Below, piece by piece: positions 1 through 5,025 of a stretch of 9,052 bases of DNA (positions are counted from its first letter, which is position 1; each line of letters begins with the position of its first letter). The notes under the pieces were generated by a model. It did not search any database. It was not told the DNA's origin and saw only the letters and a program-made list of their open reading frames with translations. The stretch comes from Phycisphaerae bacterium (GTDB lineage Bacteria > Planctomycetota > Phycisphaerae > Sedimentisphaerales > SG8-4): positions 1 to 9,052 of the forward strand of contig JAUWLI010000097.1 of assembly GCA_030613765.1 (NCBI GenBank), read 5' to 3'. Made by a program: the position numbers and the translations under genes.

Positions 1-219
1 ATACTCCATAGAGTGAAGACCTTTCCGTTTATTACGTCCAAGTCGTTTTCGTGCCCATTTATAAGAAGTTGCCCACAGCAGCAGAAAACTGGTAAGAGCT
101 ATGCTTCTAAACACGAAAGACAGAAAATATTGCCAGTAATATACCAGAAGTGAGAATACCCATTCCCACCGCTTATTCTTCAAGGTGATAGGATTTTCGG
201 ATAAAGTTATTGTTATCAT
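1..219 (-). CDS. N-terminal part of an unidentified membrane protein, running off the window
   Basis: An open frame begins at the ATG at 219-217 and stays open for 73 codons to base 1, so only the N-terminus is visible. The frame is closed upstream by a TGA about 24 bases before the ATG. Residues 1-18 are polar. Residues about 19-53 are hydrophobic and very rich in aromatics (motifs WEWVFSLLVYYWQYF and FLLLWATSYKW), enough for one or two membrane segments. Residues 54-67 are strongly basic (KWARKRLGRNKRK), which by the positive-inside rule would face the cytoplasm. No strong Shine-Dalgarno sequence is seen; GAGAAA directly precedes the ATG. It lies 75 bases after a ModA-like binding protein gene in the same direction, so a transporter permease or other membrane partner of that cluster is possible. 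I do not recognise the family. Confidence 0.6.
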   Translation of the reverse strand, partial: MITITLSENPITLKNKRWEWVFSLLVYYWQYFLSFVFRSIALTSFLLLWATSYKWARKRLGRNKRKGLHSMEY

Positions 220-294
220 TTTCTCGACAAGTCTTATCAGGCTTCAAGCTCCAATTCTTATGGGTGGCGCCAAAATAGATGACCCGGCCTCTGT

Positions 295-1050
295 TTAGTT
301 CTCCTTAATAACCCATCCATATTCCTTGTAGAACTCACGTGCCTGTGGACTTGCCAGAAAATCCATAAATTGTGTTGCAGCCTCTGTCTCCTTAGCGAAA
401 GACAACAGTCCCACACATGTTCCTCTCAACACTTGTTGTTCTTCGGGTATTTCAATGGTTTCTATTCTATCCGGCTCCATATGTTGGAAAGCCGTCCACC
501 CAAATGCCGCGTCAATCTCTCCGGTCGCCACTGCTTCAACGATAGCAATGCAGCCATTGGCGTAATAACAGATGTTCTTTCGAATCTTATCCAAAAGCCC
601 AAGCCGGGCGCTGATATCTTCCCACAATCCTTTCAGGCAATCTATGACCGACACACCAACCCGCACGCCCGGTTTGGCTATATCTTCCACACAGCGTATA
701 TTCCTGGGATTGCCCACAGGCACAATAATAGCCGAACGACGGTAGGCAATAGTACGGCGCTGATGCCTTTGCACAATCCCTCTTACCTCGCCGTCATCAA
801 GCAGATACTCGGCCCCTGCTATGGCAAGGTCATGTATGCCGGCATCGGCAATTTCCAACAGAAAATCATCGCCGCCGGTTGCTCCGGTGGCCTCTTCTGC
901 AACCGGCTGGGCACAATGGCGGCTGCATACGCTGATTTCTATATGAATATTCGTCTGTTCTTCAAACAACTTGGCGGCCTTCTCCAGAGGTGCCGCACAT
1001 GCTCTGGCACTGAAAATACGTACAGTCCCGTTACTACTCTGCTGATTCAT
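295..1050 (-). CDS. ModA-like substrate-binding protein without signal peptide, cysteine-rich
   Basis: This 251-residue protein has the fold pattern of molybdate-type (ModA/SBP_bac_11) binding proteins. It has a first strand TVRIFSARAC (9-18), a helix ending EEQTNIHIEI (30-39), a central IIVPVGNPRNIRCVEDIAKPGVRVGVS stretch (108-134, quoted in part: VPVGNPRN), GEIDAAFGW (177-185), and a C-terminal FMDFLASPQAREFYKEYGW (228-246). Unlike the two lipoproteins upstream, it has no hydrophobic leader and no lipobox, so it probably stays in the cytoplasm. It has eight cysteines (18, 42, 46, 120, 138, 161, 167, 212), including CSRHC. The ATG at 1050 is chosen because GAAGG lies 8 bases before it; a longer version would need a TTG at 1071. 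The start overlaps the end of the TauE/SafE gene by 17 bases, so the two are probably cotranscribed and coupled. The role is unproven: a cytoplasmic ligand sensor or carrier is possible. Confidence 0.85.
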   Translation of the reverse strand: MNQQSSNGTVRIFSARACAAPLEKAAKLFEEQTNIHIEISVCSRHCAQPVAEEATGATGGDDFLLEIADAGIHDLAIAGAEYLLDDGEVRGIVQRHQRRTIAYRRSAIIVPVGNPRNIRCVEDIAKPGVRVGVSVIDCLKGLWEDISARLGLLDKIRKNICYYANGCIAIVEAVATGEIDAAFGWTAFQHMEPDRIETIEIPEEQQVLRGTCVGLLSFAKETEAATQFMDFLASPQAREFYKEYGWVIKEN

Positions 1051-1510
1051 TATTTGTACCTTCACTTTCAACCATATTCGTTATTTTCTGACTCGTCAAA
1101 CTCTCATCAGGACCGTGTCGTTTCGGTCTTGTCGAGCCCATAAACATTTTCACTGCCACTAATAGCAGGACAGCCGCGAATACCTTTCGTAAGATATGGC
1201 TCGGCAGTCTGGCCGCTAATTCCGTCCCCGCTAATACACCTGCCAGAGCGCCTAAGATAATCAATCCGATAACTGCTCCGTTCATATCAACATCAGGATT
1301 CTTCCAGTACCTCAGTGCTCCGACCAATACCATAGGTATCATCACCGCCAAAGCCATCCCCTGGGCACTCTTCTGTTCAAAATCACAAAGTAACACGAGC
1401 GCAGGGACAAGTATAATTCCAGCACCTATTCCCAAAGCACCACTAAGGACACCCGCACTGATACCCAAAAGAATAAAAATCCACCAAGGATTAGACAATT
1501 GGCCTATCAT
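1034..1510 (-). CDS. Half-size TauE/SafE family membrane protein (anion exporter-like)
   Basis: This 158-residue protein is nearly all hydrophobic up to residue 124, with four or five membrane segments (about 9-28, 30-42, 51-67, 76-98, 106-124). It carries the TauE/SafE signature GALGIGAGIILVPALVLL (24-41), a variant of the usual G-x-G-G-G-x5-P pattern. Residues 125-158 form a polar, charged tail. TauE/SafE proteins are linked to export of sulfite, sulfoacetate and other small anions. Most have about 250 residues and two such repeats; this one has only one, so it would probably work as a dimer. The ATG at 1510 is preferred because GGAG lies 7 bases upstream; upstream candidates are a TTG at 1543 and an ATG at 1528, both with poor sites. 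It has its own promoter candidate and overlaps the next gene by 17 bases. The substrate cannot be read from the sequence. Confidence 0.85.
   Translation of the reverse strand: MIGQLSNPWWIFILLGISAGVLSGALGIGAGIILVPALVLLCDFEQKSAQGMALAVMIPMVLVGALRYWKNPDVDMNGAVIGLIILGALAGVLAGTELAARLPSHILRKVFAAVLLLVAVKMFMGSTRPKRHGPDESLTSQKITNMVESEGTNNESAE
1059..1063 (-). promoter_or_regulatory. Ribosome binding site GAAGG deciding the start at 1050
   Basis: GAAGG on the minus strand sits 8 bases before the ATG at 1050. It lies inside the 3' end of the TauE/SafE gene and supports this ATG over the in-frame TTG at 1071. Confidence 0.6.
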
Positions 1511-1517
1511 AACTGAT

Positions 1518-1521
1518 CTCC
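1518..1521 (-). promoter_or_regulatory. Ribosome binding site GGAG deciding the start at 1510
   Basis: GGAG on the minus strand, 7 bases before the ATG at 1510. It marks this ATG as the likely start rather than the TTG at 1543 or the ATG at 1528. Confidence 0.6.
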
Positions 1522-1536
1522 AAAACATTCCTGACT

Positions 1537-1627
1537 GTTCCAATTTTGGATCCTACGCCGGATAGTATAACCAGCAACGTTACTATTTACAATAAAAATA
1601 CTTACGGATATGGCCTCGAATTGGAAC
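1537..1627. repeat. 9-bp inverted repeat (GTTCCAATT / AATTGGAAC) flanking a promoter
   Basis: GTTCCAATT at 1537-1545 and its exact reverse complement AATTGGAAC at 1619-1627 are 73 bases apart and enclose the promoter candidate at 1564-1592. The same nine bases occur again at 8120-8128, on the other promoter in this window. A regulator binding site is possible but unproven. Confidence 0.4.
1564..1592 (-). promoter_or_regulatory. Sigma70-type promoter for TauE/SafE and the cytoplasmic binding protein
   Basis: On the minus strand TTGTAA (1592-1587) is followed by a 17-base spacer and TATACT (1569-1564). The -10 matches consensus at five of six bases, the -35 at four of six, and the spacing is ideal. 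The start point would be near 1557, leaving a leader of about 47 bases before the ATG at 1510. It lies in the 146-base gap after the second lipoprotein gene, so the last genes of the cluster can be transcribed apart from the first two. Confidence 0.5.
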
Positions 1628-1656
1628 TTGGATTGTCGCTTCCGGCAGACTCAAAT

Positions 1657-2463
1657 TTATTCCGGGGATTTTGTACTGTAGTTATATTTTTTAAAAACTT
1701 CCTGGCCCCGCTCAGAACAAATAAAATCCACAAACTTTTCAGCCAGTTCTCTATTTCTGGTGAACTTGAGTACGCCTATATCTATTGTAGAAATCACATT
1801 TTGCTCAATGGGTATGCGAACGTATTTGCCATATTCGCTGTAGTATCGGGCGATGGCATCCCAGACAATAACCGCATCGAGCGCTTTAGCTTGTATCTGC
1901 ATACCCAACTCGTTAACTGTCATAGAATGGAATTTGAGGTTCTTTTCAATATCGCTCCAGACGATATTGTTCTTGGTAAATATTTTCCTGGTTTTTCGGC
2001 CGATGGCACAAGCCTTGGCGTTACCTAAGCCCAGTTTGACTCCGGGCCTGAGCAGATCCTGTAATGTTTGGATATTCTTTGGATCGCCTTTTTGCACCAG
2101 GATAACTGGAATGAAGTAGCAAACAGATTTGTGCGAATGTATCATACCTTCACTGGCGGCCTGTTCAACGTAGTGCTTATCGCCAGGCATATACAGATCA
2201 CCGGTGCGGACAAGCCTTATTGTGGACAATAATGTTTCACTTCCAGCATAGTTGGTTATGATTTTCACTCCATGTTTGCGTTCAAAAGCTTCGGCCAGCT
2301 CAGCCGCCGGAGGACGAATGCCGGCCCCGCAGTATAACATCAGCTCTTTTCCTGCAGCTTCTTCTTGTTTCGGCTCTTTCCGGTCACATGCGGTTAGTAA
2401 AATGGCTGCAACAAGTGTTGCTGCAAAGAATAGCTGTTTTATTATATTTGCCCTTTTGTTCAT
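1657..2463 (-). CDS. ModA-like (molybdate/oxyanion-type) substrate-binding lipoprotein
   Basis: This 268-residue protein starts with a lipoprotein signal peptide: basic NKRANIIK, a hydrophobic core, and lipobox LLTAC with lipidated Cys26. Asp27 at +2 is, in E. coli, an inner-membrane retention signal. The mature part follows the type 2 periplasmic binding fold of ModA relatives: LMLYCGAGIRPP (41-52), EAFERKHGVKIITNYAGSETL (58-78, key residues Gly74 and Ser75), GDLYMPGDKHYVEQA (88-102), RPGVKLGLGNAKACAIG (139-155), LDAVIVWDAIA (195-205) and FVDFICSERGQEVFKKYNY (244-262). Such proteins deliver an anion, often molybdate or tungstate, to an ABC permease. Cysteines stand in the first-strand loop (45) and in the ligand-side loop (152), unlike classical ModA. 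The start codon forms ATGA with the stop of the upstream paralogue and no clear Shine-Dalgarno is visible, so translation is probably coupled. The ligand is unknown. Confidence 0.9.
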   Translation of the reverse strand: MNKRANIIKQLFFAATLVAAILLTACDRKEPKQEEAAGKELMLYCGAGIRPPAAELAEAFERKHGVKIITNYAGSETLLSTIRLVRTGDLYMPGDKHYVEQAASEGMIHSHKSVCYFIPVILVQKGDPKNIQTLQDLLRPGVKLGLGNAKACAIGRKTRKIFTKNNIVWSDIEKNLKFHSMTVNELGMQIQAKALDAVIVWDAIARYYSEYGKYVRIPIEQNVISTIDIGVLKFTRNRELAEKFVDFICSERGQEVFKKYNYSTKSPE

Positions 2464-3242
2464 TTCACATAACCATGTTTGGTAAAGACTGCTTCACCCC
2501 TGTTGTGGGCATATTCAAGGAATTTCCTTAGCAAGTCAGGTTTGCTGGAATAGTTCAAGCCCATAACATGGACACGCCTCTCCTCCTCGTATTCGTATGG
2601 GATCGGAACAACCTCCACGCTGTCACGGAAAGTATGTGCAACGCCGTTCCAGGTGATAATAGCATCAACAGTTTTGGTTTTCAATAAATTGCAAAGTTCA
2701 GGGTGTCCTTTTAACAACCGGTTTTCCACGTTTTTCATTACCGCATCTTTTATGCCCTTTTTCTCTAACAGAGCAAAAACCATTTCACCGCAGGTAGAGT
2801 ATTCCGGATTGCTGAGAGCCACTGTAAGCCCGGGGCGTGTGAGATCCTGAATACTGCTGATCTCTTTGGGATTTCCCCGTTGAACAGCCAATACAGGGGA
2901 TACGTATCCAACGTGCACATAATCCGACAGGAAGTTGGCATCACGCACATAGTTCAGATATGGATCATGCGTGACAAAGATATCACCCTTATGTGCGGTC
3001 TTTATTATTGGCAGGTGATTTTCACTGCCTGCGACTGTCGTGGCGAATTTTATTCCCGTCTGCTCCGTGAATTGCGAGCAAAGCTCATCCATAGGATTAG
3101 AAAATGAGCTGCCGCACAGAACTACAAGCTCCTGTTCTTCATCTGTCTTTCTCTTGCCGCAGCCAATCACCATCAAACTCACTACACTGAGCATGAATAT
3201 AAGAAAGATAATCTTTGGCATAAAGGTATGTTTATTTCCCAT
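2460..3242 (-). CDS. Divergent ModA-like substrate-binding lipoprotein
   Basis: This 260-residue protein has a signal peptide ending in lipobox VIGC, with lipidated Cys28. The mature protein has the same layout as the downstream lipoprotein but differs strongly in sequence: LVVLCGSSFSNPMDELC (39-55), TTVAGSENHLPII (68-80), KGDIFVTHDPYLNYV (85-99), RPGLTVALSNPEYSTCG (136-152), VDAIITWNGVA (192-202), VVPIPYE (211-217) and a C-terminal AVFTKHGYVK. It is therefore a paralogue rather than a recent duplicate. Cysteines stand in the first-strand loop (43) and the loop before Gly152 (151). The ATG at 3242 is well supported by AAGGAG 5 bases upstream. It is the first gene after a 245-base leader and overlaps the next gene by 4 bases. 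No ATPase or recognisable permease is near, so it may share a remote ABC transporter or act in sensing. Family assignment is firm; the ligand is not known. Confidence 0.88.
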   Translation of the reverse strand: MGNKHTFMPKIIFLIFMLSVVSLMVIGCGKRKTDEEQELVVLCGSSFSNPMDELCSQFTEQTGIKFATTVAGSENHLPIIKTAHKGDIFVTHDPYLNYVRDANFLSDYVHVGYVSPVLAVQRGNPKEISSIQDLTRPGLTVALSNPEYSTCGEMVFALLEKKGIKDAVMKNVENRLLKGHPELCNLLKTKTVDAIITWNGVAHTFRDSVEVVPIPYEYEEERRVHVMGLNYSSKPDLLRKFLEYAHNRGEAVFTKHGYVK

Positions 3243-3487
3243 GATTTCTCCTTGTCTTGAGTTTCTTAGATAAGCGAGGGCTTACTTTTCAGGATACTAT
3301 ATGTACTACCGGGCAAGACAAGGTAGTATACAGGATTGCCCTAATAAAGAAAAGCCATTTTCTTGGGAACACGCTGAAAAAACCAGCTTTTAACTCGTCG
3401 TCTTGTATCCACATTTTGTGATCTTTGCTCTCAATAAAAGAAGTAAGAAATCAAATGTCAGATTGTCTGTTCTCTATTCTCTGAGGT
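3243..3487 (-). promoter_or_regulatory. Structured leader with possible ribosome-binding-site sequestration
   Basis: This 245-base gap precedes the first binding-protein gene. On the minus strand CCTTGTCTTG (3323-3314) is the exact reverse complement of CAAGACAAGG (3259-3250), and the second arm contains AAGG of the Shine-Dalgarno AAGGAG (3253-3248). Pairing would hide the site. The 54-base loop holds a small hairpin, GTAAGC / GCTTAT around CCTC (3285-3270, one G-U pair). Two other pairings compete with the long one: TACTACC (3328-3322) with GGTAGTA (3310-3304), and GGGCAA (3341-3336) with TTGCCC (3316-3311). This looks like a two-state leader RNA, but I do not recognise a known riboswitch class. 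A DNA operator is the alternative. No clear terminator for the upstream operon was found here. Confidence 0.4.
3433..3461 (-). promoter_or_regulatory. Weak promoter candidate for the two lipoprotein genes
   Basis: CTGACA (3461-3456) is followed by a 17-base spacer and TTTATT (3438-3433) on the minus strand. The matches are five of six and four of six. The start near 3426 would give a leader of about 185 bases that includes both arms of the inverted repeat at 3323-3250. The region is AT-rich, so chance matches are likely. Confidence 0.3.
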
Positions 3488-4210
3488 TCAGCGCCAGTTG
3501 TCCCTGGGTCTCTTCCATACCCGGTTGACGTGACCGTCCAGAAAAGTCACATTAACGCCGCCTTCTTTATTTCCAGCTTTGCGCCCATGTGGGAAAGGTG
3601 CCTTCTTACGCCAGAAATCACTTACCACCCAGCGCTCGCTAAGTGGCGCCTGAGGATGTGGGTGCATTTCATCGTAGGGTTCGGCCAACCATTGGATATC
3701 GTCTATCAATCGCTGGCGAGGGTAGAAAAACTTCGGGTCGCGCCAGGTCTTCCCACTTGCTTCTGCCTTATTTGCCGAGAAGCTCCAGTACACGTAGGTA
3801 ATATTTCCAATTTGGCGGTTCTCGGCTGTGTCAATTACTGAATCAACTCCCCCTGGGGGTATATAATTGTCTGGGATCTGGGCGAACGCTTCCATGTATT
3901 CAGCCTGGGGACAGTAGAAAGCTTTCATAAGCAAGCCATTTTCATAGGCATGGAGCTTGTCCAGTAAACCCGGATGCGGATTGTGCTCGGTCGGCTCCAG
4001 CGGGTAGCAGCCTTCATCGTCATCCTGAGCATACATTATCAAAGCAAGGTTTACCTGCCGAAGGTTGCTGGCACAAGATGTTTCATAAGCTCGAAATCTG
4101 GCCGCCTGCAGCGAGGGTATCAATATCGCCATCAATAAGCTGATAATAGCGATGACCACCAATAACTCTATCAGAGTAAAACCGATTCTCGATTTGTCAC
4201 TCTTTCGCAT
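3488..4210 (-). CDS. Type IV pilin-like (pseudopilin) protein, planctomycete H-x-DG type
   Basis: This 240-residue protein has a prepilin leader [10 protein letters not shown], with the prepilin peptidase cut after Gly10, followed by [16 protein letters not shown]. Glu is at mature position 5, and the hydrophobic helix runs to about residue 31. A [24 protein letters not shown] stretch follows (key residues Ser45, Cys46, Asn49, Leu50). The C-terminus has PFPHGRK (205-211) and [14 protein letters not shown] (219-232), matching the H...DGHV signature of planctomycete DUF1559-type proteins, though with a longer H-to-DG distance than the common nine residues. Such proteins insert in the inner membrane and may assemble in a secretion-like pseudopilus; their exact job is unclear. 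The ATG at 4210 is preferred because AGGAG lies 10 bases upstream and the prepilin leader is then short; the longer frame from 4294 would overlap the methyltransferase gene by 71 bases. It is the last gene of the operon. Confidence 0.92.
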   Translation of the reverse strand: MRKSDKSRIGFTLIELLVVIAIISLLMAILIPSLQAARFRAYETSCASNLRQVNLALIMYAQDDDEGCYPLEPTEHNPHPGLLDKLHAYENGLLMKAFYCPQAEYMEAFAQIPDNYIPPGGVDSVIDTAENRQIGNITYVYWSFSANKAEASGKTWRDPKFFYPRQRLIDDIQWLAEPYDEMHPHPQAPLSERWVVSDFWRKKAPFPHGRKAGNKEGGVNVTFLDGHVNRVWKRPRDNWR

Positions 4211-4220
4211 TTGATATGTT

Positions 4221-4225
4221 CTCCT
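4221..4225 (-). promoter_or_regulatory. Ribosome binding site AGGAG overlapping the upstream stop codon
   Basis: AGGAG lies 10 bases before the pseudopilin ATG at 4210 and overlaps the TAG stop (4226-4224) of the methyltransferase gene as TAGGAG. It supports the short pseudopilin start and tight coupling of the two genes. Confidence 0.65.
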
Positions 4226-5003
4226 ATTGGCTTTCTTTAACTTTACCTTCCGGCTTGTAAAATTCAATCCAAATCCCATAGTTGACTCCTTCACTGCCGG
4301 CAGGTCTCAACTTATGAATATAATACTTTTTGATGCCTAAGTCAATCATAATCTGACGCAGTTCATTCGCCGTTTTTTCAACGTCGTAATTCATCTTTTT
4401 ACCTTGTTGCGCCCGTATCTTTTTTGCTATTTCAACTGGCAGATTTTCCGAGAAACCACGTCCTATGTAAGCCGTAGCCCCAGGTTTGAGTACGCGGTAG
4501 ATTTCACCGAATACTTTAACCTTGTCTTTCCAAAAACGGAAAGAACCCCTGGAGATAATTATGTCTGCATAATTATCACGAAAGGCAAGAGAGTGAGCGT
4601 CTGTGAACACTGCACTTACTCGATGACCAAAGCCGTGTTCTTCTGCACTCCTGAAGAAATACGCAAAGAAATGCGGATTGATATCGGCATTAATCCAATG
4701 AAGGTATGTACGTTTGCATAATTCGATAATGAGTGTGCCCGGCCCGCTTCCCAGGTCAATCCCGATACCGGTCTTTTTGTCCAGGTTAAAATCTGCGACA
4801 ATTTGCTCAGCTAAAGGGGCATAAACTGGTTCCAGCACCCCACGACTGGCTTTTATCATACCAAGAGCACTTTGCCTGGTATATTTCTCGTCCGAAAGTG
4901 ACGCCGAGGGTTTACTACTGAAGCAGCAACCCCCACTAAAAAGCAATGTCAAAGCAATGATACAAAATCGCCGTGATAGCTGTATATTATCCCAAGGAAC
5001 CAT
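4224..5003 (-). CDS. Class I SAM-dependent methyltransferase-like protein with signal sequence
   Basis: This 259-residue protein has a complete class I methyltransferase core. Motif I is [10 protein letters not shown] (81-90), the acidic residue after strand 2 is Asp107 in [14 protein letters not shown] (134-141) is the adenine-side motif, and [12 protein letters not shown] (147-158) is followed by motif [17 protein letters not shown] (168-181). Before this core is a hydrophobic segment (14-25) and a small cysteine pair, LFSGGCC (21-27), which resembles a lipobox but lacks Leu at -3. The protein may thus be a lipoprotein or membrane-anchored; SAM is not expected outside the cytoplasm, which makes this odd. 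The start ATG at 5003 has AGGAGGAG 12 bases upstream, somewhat distant, overlapping the end of the gene before it. It lies 22 bases after the PQQ-propeller gene, whose own N-terminal domain is a degenerate relative of this fold. The substrate is unknown. Confidence 0.85.
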   Translation of the reverse strand: MVPWDNIQLSRRFCIIALTLLFSGGCCFSSKPSASLSDEKYTRQSALGMIKASRGVLEPVYAPLAEQIVADFNLDKKTGIGIDLGSGPGTLIIELCKRTYLHWINADINPHFFAYFFRSAEEHGFGHRVSAVFTDAHSLAFRDNYADIIISRGSFRFWKDKVKVFGEIYRVLKPGATAYIGRGFSENLPVEIAKKIRAQQGKKMNYDVEKTANELRQIMIDLGIKKYYIHKLRPAGSEGVNYGIWIEFYKPEGKVKESQ

Positions 5004-5025
5004 AAGCGCCTTTTACTCCTCCTGA

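Noticed and set aside
265..272. Palindrome TGGCGCCA between the third binding-protein gene and the partial membrane gene
   Set aside because: An 8-base palindrome is common by chance, there is no T run for a terminator, and no promoter is positioned by it.
370..1143. A 257-codon open frame on the plus strand
   Set aside because: It lies opposite the third binding-protein gene, its product shows no family features, and the minus-strand frame has clear ModA-like motifs and a ribosome binding site.
3294..3321. Promoter TTGTCT, 16 bases, TAGTAT on the minus strand
   Set aside because: Only four of six matches in each box, and it falls within the inverted-repeat structure; the candidate at 3461-3433 is slightly better.
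3373..3387. Hairpin GCTG / CAGC followed by TTTT as a terminator
   Set aside because: The stem is only 4 bases, and the T run follows it on the plus strand, where no gene needs a terminator.
3243..3487. Molybdenum cofactor riboswitch before the ModA-like genes
   Set aside because: I could not find the conserved sequence blocks of that class in the leader, so only a generic structured leader is reported.
4211..4294. A longer pseudopilin beginning at 4294
   Set aside because: It would overlap the methyltransferase gene by 71 bases and add 28 residues before the prepilin leader, while the ATG at 4210 has a ribosome binding site and a normal short leader.
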